DNA of 6,036 nt, taken from positions 1 to 6,036 of the forward strand of contig JADYYV010000329.1 in NCBI GenBank assembly GCA_020853455.1, written 5' to 3'. This DNA comes from Alphaproteobacteria bacterium. Its GTDB lineage: Bacteria; Pseudomonadota; Alphaproteobacteria; Micavibrionales; UBA2020. Under the pieces are notes generated by a model. It did no database searches and was not told the origin of the DNA. It saw nothing but the letters and a program-made list of their open reading frames with translations. Made by a program: the position numbers and the translations under genes. Positions 1-4,920 of this stretch are shown one piece after another. Every line of letters begins with the position of its first letter. Within the stretch, counting starts at the first letter, position 1.

Positions 1-69
1 AATGCGCTGCGCCACGCGGCCGCGCGTGGAATCGTAAAATTCGAGGAGGTCGATAGCCTTGGTGTACAT
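1..69 (-). CDS. Probable class I SAM-dependent methyltransferase, N-terminal fragment (runs off left edge)
   Basis: The minus strand from the ATG at 67-69 reads 23 uninterrupted codons, MYTKAIDLLEFYDSTRGRVA and then QRI, before the window ends. A good ribosome binding site (AGGGAG, plus-strand 74-79) lies 4 bases upstream of the ATG. The opening pattern, Asp-Leu-x-x-Phe-Tyr followed by Gly-x-x-Ala-x-x-x, matches from memory the N-terminus of an alphaproteobacterial methyltransferase family often found beside the glyoxalase II gene. The SAM-binding glycine motif would lie beyond the edge, so the catalytic part is not visible. The gene follows the lipoprotein gene on the same strand with an 83-base gap and could be read through from it or have its own promoter. 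The coding call is fairly safe; the family call is a recollection from a short fragment. Confidence 0.55.
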   Translation of the reverse strand, partial: MYTKAIDLLEFYDSTRGRVAQRI

Positions 70-73
70 GCCG

Positions 74-79
74 CTCCCT
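74..79 (-). promoter_or_regulatory. Ribosome binding site of the methyltransferase gene
   Basis: The minus strand reads AGGGAG 4 bases before the ATG at 69. It supports this start for the fragment at the left edge. A hairpin (82-101) sits immediately upstream of it. Confidence 0.55.
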
Positions 80-81
80 AC

Positions 82-101
82 GTCCAGCGCGGGGCGTGGA
101 C
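82..101 (-). other. Small hairpin in the methyltransferase leader
   Basis: On the minus strand GTCCA pairs with TGGAC, and inside them CGC pairs with GCG across a one-base bulge and a CCC loop. The hairpin ends only 2 bases upstream of the AGGGAG ribosome binding site. No T-run follows, so it is a poor Rho-independent terminator for the lipoprotein gene. It may simply be a leader hairpin or chance structure in GC-rich DNA. Confidence 0.3.
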
Positions 102-152
102 ATAGGTCTATTCAAACATAGAAAGCGTAAAACGGGAAGCGATGGTTAACGA

Positions 153-614
153 TTAGTGGGCCGCGGGCGCGACAGGCGCCTTGCAGCGGAAGCCGGTGGT
201 GACGGTGCCGTCGGGATTGGTCACGGTTGCGCGGTCGCAGACCAGCGTGCCTTTTTCCTTGGCGATGGCGAATTTCATATCATCGACCGAGGTGCCTTCT
301 TCCTTCAGCATCTTGTCCATGAATTCGCGCATCTTGGCGTTGCTTTGCTCGTACAGCGACAGGGCGAGGTTATACATGTTCATGTCGGGCGTGCCGTAGC
401 TTTTGCGCATGGTGGAAATGACGGTCGCGACGCGCGCGGTTGCGCATTCTTCGCTAAAGCGGTCGTTGCGCTTGCCGAAGCTGGCGACCAGCACGTTCAC
501 CTGATAGCCGTTGCGCTCCACGCAGGTGCCGGTGTCGGTGTGGTTCATCGTGGCGCAGCCGCCCAGCGCGGCGAGCATGAAAACGCCTGAAAGTCCCTTG
601 GCAAGTTTCAGCAT
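153..614 (-). CDS. Small cysteine-containing lipoprotein, unknown function
   Basis: This 153-residue protein begins with a classic lipoprotein signal: Lys3 and Lys6, a hydrophobic stretch (9-17), then the lipobox LGGC with the acylated cysteine at residue 20. It should be anchored in the inner or outer membrane facing the periplasm; residue +2 is Ala, which in enterobacterial rules favours the outer membrane. The mature part has four more cysteines (31, 57, 126, 144), enough for two disulfides, and a helical middle (about 58-120) rich in Met, Lys and Glu. The Thr- and Gly-rich segment 130-145 looks like a beta hairpin. The start is supported by GAAAGGG 6 bases upstream. It lies 72 bases downstream of the secreted repeat protein on the same strand, so the two may share a transcript. 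I do not recognise the family. Confidence 0.85.
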   Translation of the reverse strand: MLKLAKGLSGVFMLAALGGCATMNHTDTGTCVERNGYQVNVLVASFGKRNDRFSEECATARVATVISTMRKSYGTPDMNMYNLALSLYEQSNAKMREFMDKMLKEEGTSVDDMKFAIAKEKGTLVCDRATVTNPDGTVTTGFRCKAPVAPAAH

Positions 615-620
615 GGCATA

Positions 621-627
621 CCCTTTC
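621..627 (-). promoter_or_regulatory. Ribosome binding site of the lipoprotein gene
   Basis: The minus strand reads GAAAGGG, then a 6-base spacer, then the ATG at 614. This supports that start rather than the out-of-frame ATG five bases upstream. Confidence 0.55.
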
Positions 628-642
628 GACGGAAGCCGGCCA

Positions 643-674
643 CAAGGCGCGCGGCGGTGAAACCGCGCGCCTTG
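643..674 (-). other. Perfect 12-bp inverted repeat between two tandem genes (intercistronic hairpin or weak terminator)
   Basis: CAAGGCGCGCGG (643-654) is the exact reverse complement of CCGCGCGCCTTG (663-674), with an 8-base loop. It falls between the stop of the secreted repeat protein (687) and the start of the lipoprotein (614). On the minus strand no run of T follows the stem, so it does not meet the usual intrinsic-terminator pattern. It could partially terminate transcription, or protect the 3' end of the upstream message so the two proteins are made in unequal amounts. Confidence 0.6.
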
Positions 675-686
675 CAGATAGCAGGC

Positions 687-1706
687 TTATTTGCAGCCGC
701 AATCCGGCTTGGGCGGTTGCGGGATAGCGGGTTTCGGCTGTTTCACCACAACGCGGGTTTCCTTGGTGTGGGTTTCAACCGTATGCACGACCGGGTTGAC
801 GACCAGCGTCACGCCTTGCAACTGGCTGCCGGTGTTGGCTGCGGCAGGCGCAGGCGCGACAACGACTTCTTTTTTCTTCAGCGCTTTTGCGCCGAAGATG
901 CTCATGACGGAATCCGGCTCGTTCGCGCCGTTTTCCTCGACGTATTTGTTGATGCGTTCAACGGCGGCGTCCATCGCGGGTTTCGCGTAGGTGGGCAGCG
1001 CCTTGATGAGCATTTCGATCGCGAAGGTTTCTTTCGCAACGTCGCCGTTTGCGCGGTTCCAGACTTCGAACGCGGATTTGACAGCCGAGCATTGCTCGAC
1101 GAATTCCGCGCGCTGGTTGCCGCCGCCAAGACCGACGCCGGTTCCGCCGAACACGTTGGCGGAGAAGCTCCAGCCCACGACGGCAAGGCAGTTATCAACC
1201 GCACCCGACAGGTTCGGCGCGTTGGTGCCGACGAAGGAGCGGAAGCTGTTGACGGTCGACTGGCTGGGCGCGACACTGATCGGGCCGGTCTGCGCGTTTG
1301 CCGCGCCGCCTGCCGAATTCACGTCGATCGCGCCGGTTGCCGCCGATGCGCCGTTGGTATTGGTGATGGGGCCGGTTTCTGCCGATGCGCCATTCGTGTT
1401 GGTGATTGCGCCTGTCTGGGCGGTTGCGCCGGCGGATGCGCCAGCGGTGGAGGTCGCGATGCCCGTGCCGATACCGGTACCGATACCGGTGCCGTTGGCC
1501 TGTTGCGACTGGCCCTGGTTCTGGCCCTGATTTTGAGCCTGGGATTGAAGCTGGCTCTGGCCCTGGTTCTGACCCTGCCCTTGTGACTGTGTCGACGCGG
1601 GCGGTTGTTTGACGGGCTGCTCGTTGTGGTTGCCCGTCGCGTAAGCCGAGCCGCCGAATAACGCTACCGCTGACGTAAACGCCAGGGTCCTCAGTGTCTT
1701 GTTCAT
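687..1706 (-). CDS. Secreted low-complexity repeat protein (Q/G/S-rich and TG-I-TNTNGASA repeats)
   Basis: A 339-residue exported protein of no family I can name. Residues 1-23 form a Sec signal peptide ending in SAYA, with cleavage likely before Thr24. Residues 40-69 alternate Gln with Gly, Ser or Asn. Residues 72-83 repeat GTGI three times. Residues 98-143 hold four units starting TG(A/P)I, the first two being 13-residue near-copies. A more ordered domain follows (about 150-260) with Cys173 and Cys206, a Gly-rich turn and a helical stretch. A Lys- and Val-rich segment (277-323), a Pro/Lys tail and a terminal CGC-Lys close the protein. The start is backed by AGAGGA upstream. The layout (signal peptide, Q-rich spacer, Cys domain) suggests an extracellular or surface role, but that is inference. 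It is divergent from the membrane protein gene at 1912 and upstream of the lipoprotein. Confidence 0.85.
   Translation of the reverse strand: MNKTLRTLAFTSAVALFGGSAYATGNHNEQPVKQPPASTQSQGQGQNQGQSQLQSQAQNQGQNQGQSQQANGTGIGTGIGTGIATSTAGASAGATAQTGAITNTNGASAETGPITNTNGASAATGAIDVNSAGGAANAQTGPISVAPSQSTVNSFRSFVGTNAPNLSGAVDNCLAVVGWSFSANVFGGTGVGLGGGNQRAEFVEQCSAVKSAFEVWNRANGDVAKETFAIEMLIKALPTYAKPAMDAAVERINKYVEENGANEPDSVMSIFGAKALKKKEVVVAPAPAAANTGSQLQGVTLVVNPVVHTVETHTKETRVVVKQPKPAIPQPPKPDCGCK
1278..1415 (-). repeat. In-gene tandem repeats encoding TG(A/P)I-type units
   Basis: Four degenerate units of 13 to 16 codons lie in tandem, encoding residues 98-143 of the secreted protein. The first two differ by only two residues, TGAITNTNGASAE and TGPITNTNGASAA. 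Their DNA has diverged at third positions, which argues for selection on the protein rather than very recent duplication. Confidence 0.7.
1458..1493 (-). repeat. GTGI tripeptide-like repeat tract, three units
   Basis: This stretch encodes GTGI three times (residues 72-83). The DNA repeats a 12-base period nearly exactly (cggtaccgatac-like units), so slippage could change the copy number in frame. Confidence 0.65.
1500..1589 (-). repeat. Low-complexity CTGGCC-like tract encoding Q-x repeats
   Basis: The segment encodes residues 40-69, where nearly every second residue is Gln, alternating with Gly, Ser, Asn, Ala or Leu. The DNA is an imperfect 6-base period. Such a tract is expected to be disordered and hydrophilic in the protein. 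Confidence 0.7.
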
Positions 1707-1710
1707 AATT

Positions 1711-1718
1711 TTTCCTCT
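1711..1718 (-). promoter_or_regulatory. Ribosome binding site of the secreted repeat protein
   Basis: The minus strand reads AGAGGAAA a few bases before the ATG at 1706. It fixes the start of the 339-residue protein. Confidence 0.6.
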
Positions 1719-1798
1719 ATTGATTTTGCTTCTTGTGGCTTATTGGTCCGACCTCTGCTCGTCGCAGCCGGCTGACCTGCCCCCCATTTGGCAAAGGC

Positions 1799-1828
1799 AA
1801 GCTACCCTCCCCCTGAGCATTACGTCAA
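1799..1828 (-). promoter_or_regulatory. Possible sigma70-type promoter for the secreted-protein/lipoprotein unit
   Basis: On the minus strand TTGACG (1823-1828, 5 of 6 to consensus) is followed after 18 bases by TAGCTT (1799-1804, 3 of 6). If used, transcription would start near 1792 and give a leader of about 85 bases. The leader contains short complementary segments (CTGC/GCAG and GGTC/GACC) and the palindrome CAGCCGGCTG at 1765-1774. The -10 element is weak, so this is tentative. Confidence 0.3.
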
Positions 1829-1850
1829 GAAAATAATTCCATAATTTTAA

Positions 1851-1879
1851 TTGATCATTATAAAACAATGGCGTATGTT
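1851..1879 (+). promoter_or_regulatory. Possible promoter for the 398-residue membrane protein gene
   Basis: TTGATC (1851-1856) and TATGTT (1874-1879) lie 17 bases apart in the AT-rich part of the divergent intergenic region. Each matches the sigma70 consensus at 4 of 6 positions. The start point would fall near 1886, leaving a leader of about 25 bases. The neighbouring TATAAA at 1859-1864 is a rival -10 but lacks a convincing -35. Confidence 0.35.
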
Positions 1880-1911
1880 GCGGCCCAAGGATAAAAAAAT
1901 CAGGTGTGCAA

Positions 1912-3108
1912 ATGACTATTTTCAACGCAACCGCGCCGACTCAGGCCGCGGAATTCGAAACGGGCCTACCCTCTAACGCCGCATCCAAAAAGGGATTCCT
2001 GACCCGCTTTTTCAACAAAGCCGTTGATATCGGCACGCGCGCGGCCGTTACGAATGTGATCAAGATCGCGGCGGTATCGGCTGTTGCGGGCGCGGGGCTT
2101 TCATCATTCGCCACCATCGGCGTTGCGGCTGTTGCATCGGGCGCGGGCGCTGCGCTGTATAGCTACGGCAAAGACACATTCACCGAATGGCGCGCGGCGC
2201 GCGCAACCGGCAAGAAGATCGACTGGCGCGACCCTGCGAAGCTGAAGCGCGCAAAAATCGCGCTGCTGACGGGTGTTGCGGGCGGCGCGTTCGGCGCGTG
2301 GCTGGCGGGCACGGAATTTTTCCACACCGGCATCGAATACGCGAAAGCATTCGGCGGCAAGGTTTTTGACGTTGTGATCCCGAGCGCAGCCGCGGCGGAA
2401 TTGCCGCTGGTGGACGCAAAAGATATTCTGCCTGTGATGGATGCCGCCCCAGCGCAGCAGCCCAATGTGCTGGCGCGCCTGTGGCAGACGGCGATGAAAT
2501 CGGATCAGGCGCAGGGAAAATTTGCGGCGTATCTGCTGAAGGCCGATCCCGACAACCTGAATTCCGTATCCCCGCAATTCCTGAAAGACCGCGCGCATGA
2601 CGTGCTGCGCCTGAAAGACATTCCGTGGCAGGAACGCCTGACGCTGGCCCATGACCTTGCCGAAACGGCGAAGGAGCGCGGCAACAAGCAGGCCGTGCAG
2701 TTCCTGAAAGACCTTGTGAAGCTGGGCTACAAGCCGCCGGTGGAACAGGTTGTCGCGCATATCGCGGCGCCCGCCCCTGTCGTCGCCGATATCCTGCCCC
2801 TGCCCGTCGAACCTGTGACGGCCGCGCCCGCGCAGGTCTTCAACGAAGCGGCGACCTGCGTTGTGACAAATGCCGCCGCAGGCGATTACGGGATCGATTG
2901 CGTGACCAACACGCCCGTCATGAAGGCCGGCGATTATGTGTCCTTCGTCGATAAACTGCAGCCGGAGCTGAAAGTATCCACCCCGCTGCTGCCTGGATCG
3001 GAAGAAGTGCCGACGCAATCATTCCTGCATGAAGCCGTCATGTCGGACGGCGTCGCGCGCCTGAACACCCTGCGCGTGACGGCACCGAAACCGGCGCTGG
3101 CCATTTAA
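1912..3108 (+). CDS. Membrane-associated protein of unknown family, 398 residues
   Basis: Translation from the ATG at 1912 gives 398 residues. AGGTG (1902-1906) five bases upstream favours this start over the in-frame GTG at 1906, which has no properly spaced binding site. A polar N-terminus (1-45, with basic Lys26, Lys27, Arg32) precedes a long Ala/Gly-rich hydrophobic stretch (about 50-85) that could be one or two membrane helices. A basic loop (86-114) and another hydrophobic segment (about 115-134) follow. After a linker with an Ala-rich patch at 157-163 comes a helical, Lys/Asp/Leu-rich region (185-270). A Pro/Ala-rich segment (285-308) and a C-terminal part with Cys316 and Cys330 complete it. 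There are no catalytic motifs that I recognise. It is divergently transcribed from the secreted repeat protein and may share its control region. Confidence 0.85.
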   Translation: MTIFNATAPTQAAEFETGLPSNAASKKGFLTRFFNKAVDIGTRAAVTNVIKIAAVSAVAGAGLSSFATIGVAAVASGAGAALYSYGKDTFTEWRAARATGKKIDWRDPAKLKRAKIALLTGVAGGAFGAWLAGTEFFHTGIEYAKAFGGKVFDVVIPSAAAAELPLVDAKDILPVMDAAPAQQPNVLARLWQTAMKSDQAQGKFAAYLLKADPDNLNSVSPQFLKDRAHDVLRLKDIPWQERLTLAHDLAETAKERGNKQAVQFLKDLVKLGYKPPVEQVVAHIAAPAPVVADILPLPVEPVTAAPAQVFNEAATCVVTNAAAGDYGIDCVTNTPVMKAGDYVSFVDKLQPELKVSTPLLPGSEEVPTQSFLHEAVMSDGVARLNTLRVTAPKPALAI

Positions 3109-3112
3109 GGGA

Positions 3113-3232
3113 GCTTTTTGCTATTTTAAGAACTCGTCCATAAGGCGGGGGCTTGAGCATGTTTGTTTTTCACGCAAACTGGCAGGAAGCCCCGTCCTTC
3201 ATGACAGAGGTTTGTTACCTCCGTTAAAAAGC
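3113..3232 (+). ncRNA. Candidate structured RNA (three-way-junction fold) in a gene-free stretch
   Basis: The 169 bases between the stop at 3108 and the ATG at 3278 hold no convincing gene but several nested complementary segments. GCTTTTT (3113-3119) pairs with AAAAAGC (3226-3232) as an outer stem. AAGG-xx-GGGGCTT (3142-3154) pairs with AAGCCCC-xx-CCTT (3187-3199). Within it GTTTG (3161-3165) pairs with CAAAC (3175-3179). GAGGT (3207-3211) pairs with ACCTC (3217-3221). Neither stem is followed by a T-run, so these are not standard terminators. It may be a leader of the 58-residue protein gene, a small RNA, or chance. I matched it to no known riboswitch. The strand is uncertain because the stems work on both. 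Confidence 0.35.
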
Positions 3233-3277
3233 AAGCGAGTTCAATTCACTGCAACAGATTTCTCAACACGCATATCA

Positions 3278-3454
3278 ATGACACGCGACCCGAAAGAACA
3301 ACGCCTCAAAGACCTCAACCGCCGCTTTCGCAGTATCGGCGCACGGCATGATTTTATTGCAAAATTGCGCCGCCATGCCCGCGATCCGAAGGCGTGGGTG
3401 CTGGCTTTTCTGTGCCTTGCCGCACTGGCGGCTTTGGCGGCGGGGCTTTCCTGA
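3278..3454 (+). CDS. Small tail-anchored-type membrane protein, 58 residues
   Basis: The ATG at 3278 opens a 58-residue frame. A strongly basic N-terminal part (residues 1-38, with ten Arg and four Lys) is followed by one hydrophobic helix (about 39-56, rich in Leu and Ala) that ends two residues before the stop. The positive-inside rule predicts a cytoplasmic N-terminus with the C-terminus buried in or just across the membrane. Codon choice matches the neighbours. No Shine-Dalgarno sequence is visible, so the start is uncertain; the only in-frame alternative upstream is TTG at 3212, which also lacks a properly spaced site. Its stop lies 9 bases from the end of the convergent Clp N-domain gene. 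Function unknown. Confidence 0.55.
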   Translation: MTRDPKEQRLKDLNRRFRSIGARHDFIAKLRRHARDPKAWVLAFLCLAALAALAAGLS

Positions 3455-3463
3455 CCAGCAGCC

Positions 3464-3994
3464 TCAAACGAAGCGGGGAGGTTTGGGAATCCTGCCCTTG
3501 GGGTTCGCAGGGATCTTGGGGCCGCTTTCCAGATAGGTCACCAGATCATCCGCCCGGATGCCCGCCGCCTTGAGGCCTGCCGCCGCAAAGGTGTCGTCGC
3601 GGTGCAGTATCTCCAGCAGGACTCCCGCGGCAAGCAGCATTGCGGCCTGTTCTTCCGGCGCATGGCTGCTGAAGGCCGCGGCCAGCGACAGGCCAAAGGC
3701 TCTTTCTTCGCCCAGGCGCAGGATATCGCGGACCGATGATGAAACCCCGGGCGCTTCGGCGCTGCGCCTGTCCACCAGCAGGTTCATGTCGCGGTCGATA
3801 TGCTTGACCAGCATGTTATGGAGCGCGGCGATATCCATTTCCGCATCGTTGACGACCCCGCGCATGCTGCGCACGGCCGCAGGATCGCCCAGCAGCCCGA
3901 GCAGAAGATGTTCGGGCGTCACCGCCGTATGAAAGCGCGAGGCGGCGATGCTTTCCGATTTCAGAAGGATATTGCGTGTCCAGTCGTTCGTCAT
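3464..3994 (-). CDS. Stand-alone Clp N-domain protein (ClpA-N-like, no ATPase module)
   Basis: A 176-residue protein that is essentially two Clp repeats. Repeat 1 spans about 7-70 and has the hallmark VTPEHLLLGLL at 25-35. Repeat 2 spans about 84-157 and ends in LVTYLESG, parallel to the end of the ClpA N-domain (VVNFISHG in E. coli). A 19-residue Pro/Lys-rich tail follows. ClpA, ClpB and ClpC proteins continue after this domain into AAA+ modules, and no Walker motif is present here. In those chaperones the N-domain binds adaptors such as ClpS or substrates, so a free copy could act as an adaptor, competitor or substrate-delivery factor; this is inference. It is the second gene of a minus-strand pair, 31 bases after the 74-residue protein. 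GGAGAA lies 12 bases upstream, a long spacing that suggests reliance on coupling. Confidence 0.85.
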   Translation of the reverse strand: MTNDWTRNILLKSESIAASRFHTAVTPEHLLLGLLGDPAAVRSMRGVVNDAEMDIAALHNMLVKHIDRDMNLLVDRRSAEAPGVSSSVRDILRLGEERAFGLSLAAAFSSHAPEEQAAMLLAAGVLLEILHRDDTFAAAGLKAAGIRADDLVTYLESGPKIPANPKGRIPKPPRFV

Positions 3995-4025
3995 ATTCGC
4001 TTGCTGTTCTCCGGCTGTGCCGGTC

Positions 4026-4250
4026 TTACAATTTCAGGGGCTTTGAATTCGCGGATGGCGGGCATGGCGCGGACGCTTCGCGGTCGCGGATTTCTTTTTC
4101 CAGCGCCAGCAGCGCGACAACCATGTCGGCCTTGGCCGCGCCCAGCGCGTAATGAGGATCCCGCCATGTGCGCGTGGCGTAATCGAATTCCGCCCTCAGC
4201 GAGGTATGGATGTCTTTCAGCTCTTTGTCGCTGAGCGGTTGATAGGCCAT
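4026..4250 (-). CDS. Small helical hypothetical protein, 74 residues, first gene of the Clp N-domain operon
   Basis: The ATG at 4250 is chosen because AAGGAG sits about 7 bases upstream and the promoter at 4296-4324 lies just beyond. Reading the same frame further upstream would run through that promoter and give an atypical basic extension. The 74 residues start MAYQPLSDKELKDIH and look mainly helical: a charged first helix (about 7-30), a hydrophobic patch (MVVALLALEKEI, 43-54) and a Pro/Ser/Lys tail with one Cys at 63. There is no signal peptide or membrane helix. It shares a promoter with the Clp N-domain gene, which hints that the two work together. I do not recognise the family. Confidence 0.75.
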   Translation of the reverse strand: MAYQPLSDKELKDIHTSLRAEFDYATRTWRDPHYALGAAKADMVVALLALEKEIRDREASAPCPPSANSKPLKL

Positions 4251-4256
4251 AGCCGT

Positions 4257-4264
4257 TCTCCTTC
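4257..4264 (-). promoter_or_regulatory. Ribosome binding site deciding the start of the 74-residue protein
   Basis: The minus strand reads GAAGGAGA ahead of the ATG at 4250, near-ideal in sequence and spacing. It is the main reason to prefer this start over the longer frame beginning at 4376. Confidence 0.65.
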
Positions 4265-4295
4265 TTCTGCCCGACAGTTTTGCGTGGATGGTTCG

Positions 4296-4324
4296 TTTAT
4301 AGAACTCCTTAAATATTATGTCAA
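4296..4324 (-). promoter_or_regulatory. Near-consensus sigma70 promoter of the Clp N-domain operon
   Basis: On the minus strand TTGACA (4319-4324, 6 of 6) and TATAAA (4296-4301, 5 of 6) are separated by exactly 17 bases. The start of transcription should lie near 4289, giving a leader of about 40 bases before the ATG at 4250. This is the strongest promoter in the window and predicts constitutive, fairly strong expression unless a repressor intervenes. Confidence 0.75.
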
Positions 4325-4374
4325 CACCCGTCGTTTTGCCCTCGCGCCCGCTCCGCTTTCGGCTAGGATAAGGC

Positions 4375-4851
4375 ATGTTTTATGCGTTATTCCGGGATTA
4401 TTTCATGCCCTTTGGTTTGCTTTTTCTTGCGCTGCTGACACTGCCGTTTTTCTCGCAGCCTGCGCTGGCGCATGGCATCAACGCGGCTGCGGCCGGATCT
4501 CTTTTTGGCGTGGGCGGCGTTATCGCGGTGGGCGTGCTGGCCGCCATCATCCTGCCGGGCGGATTGTGGCAGCGGTTTTCGTCCTTCGGCGGCGCGATGA
4601 CGGGCGGGCTTGGCGTGACCTTTGCGACGCTGGCGGGCAACATCTTTCTGGGCGACAACGAAATCGTACTGGCCTTGGTCGCCGGCCTTGCGGCATGCGG
4701 CGCTGCCATCGGCGCGCTTGTATCAAACAGGCGCAGCCGCAAAGTTGAAAAACCGTCCGTCATCGTCAAGGCGCTGGCCGGGGTTTTTGTCCTGCTGCTG
4801 GCCGGCCTGATTGCCGCTTCGTATTATTACGAATACACGATGGGCCGGTAA
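4375..4851 (+). CDS. Small multi-pass inner-membrane protein, 158 residues
   Basis: AGGA (4365-4368) six bases upstream supports the ATG at 4375, though Met11 (4405) would also give a good signal peptide. Residues 11-32 are hydrophobic and end in PALA-His, a plausible signal peptidase I site after Ala32. Four further hydrophobic segments follow at about 43-62, 71-92, 97-117 and 129-150, the second and third Gly/Ala-rich. A basic loop (NRRSRKVEK, 118-126) precedes the last helix and the protein ends in a Tyr-rich tail (YYYEY). The mature start with His-Gly recalls HupE/UreJ-type transporters, but the rest does not convincingly match, so no function is assigned. It is divergent from the Clp N-domain operon, with 124 bases between the starts. 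Confidence 0.8.
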   Translation: MFYALFRDYFMPFGLLFLALLTLPFFSQPALAHGINAAAAGSLFGVGGVIAVGVLAAIILPGGLWQRFSSFGGAMTGGLGVTFATLAGNIFLGDNEIVLALVAGLAACGAAIGALVSNRRSRKVEKPSVIVKALAGVFVLLLAGLIAASYYYEYTMGR

Positions 4852-4859
4852 CAGCCGGC
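4844..4859 (+). other. GC hairpin overlapping the stop codon of the membrane protein gene
   Basis: GCCGG (4844-4848) pairs with CCGGC (4855-4859) around a 6-base loop that contains the TAA stop. There is no T-run, so it is at best a weak terminator. It overlaps CAGCCGGCTG (4852-4861), a palindrome also found at 1765-1774. Confidence 0.3.
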
Positions 4860-4862
4860 TGC

Positions 4863-4891
4863 TTGCGCGGGCGCGGCGGAATGATTATATT
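4863..4891 (+). promoter_or_regulatory. Probable promoter of the small-protein/kinase operon
   Basis: TTGCGC (4863-4868) and TATATT (4886-4891, 5 of 6) are 17 bases apart. Transcription would begin near 4898, leaving a short leader of about 22 bases. The -35 keeps only the TTG core, so strength is probably moderate. Confidence 0.45.
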
Positions 4892-4920
4892 GCGGCGATC
4901 GCACAACCAAAGGAATTGCC

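Noticed and set aside
657..1586. Long plus-strand open frame of 309 codons opposite the secreted repeat protein
   Set aside because: It is antisense to a gene with a signal peptide, a good ribosome binding site and protein-level repeats. Its product is Arg/Gly/Asp-rich with no domain and no binding site, as expected of a GC-rich shadow.
1906..1911. GTG start six bases upstream for the 398-residue protein
   Set aside because: The only nearby purine-rich site for it is about 15 bases away, whereas AGGTG is spaced correctly for the ATG at 1912.
1740..1925. 61-codon minus-strand open frame crossing the divergent intergenic region
   Set aside because: It runs through both candidate promoters and overlaps the start of the plus-strand gene. 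Composition changes abruptly along it and no binding site precedes the start.
2104..3018. Minus-strand open frame of 304 codons opposite the 398-residue membrane protein
   Set aside because: The composition is unusually rich in Arg, Gln and Gly, there is no plausible start signal, and the plus-strand frame is the better gene.
3111..3126. T-rich run just after the 398-residue gene as a Rho-independent terminator
   Set aside because: No stable GC stem directly precedes the T-run; the T's are better explained as one arm of the candidate RNA's outer stem.
3169..3203. Minus-strand mini-frame of about 10 codons (starting at an ATG near 3203)
   Set aside because: It lies inside the hairpin region, its purine-rich site is too far upstream, and it is too short to support as a gene.
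4291..4319. Plus-strand promoter with TATTAT (4314-4319) for the membrane protein at 4375
   Set aside because: The -10-like match is fair but the hexamer 17 bases upstream (GTTCGT) does not resemble a -35, and the site overlaps the much stronger opposing promoter.
4251..4376. N-terminal extension of the 74-residue protein to 116 residues
   Set aside because: The extension would be encoded by the near-consensus promoter itself, while an excellent AAGGAG site points to the ATG at 4250.
4152..4748. Plus-strand open frame of 198 codons overlapping the membrane protein start
   Set aside because: It is out of frame with the signal-peptide protein at 4375 and antisense to the operon start. The product is Arg/Cys-rich without a recognisable pattern.
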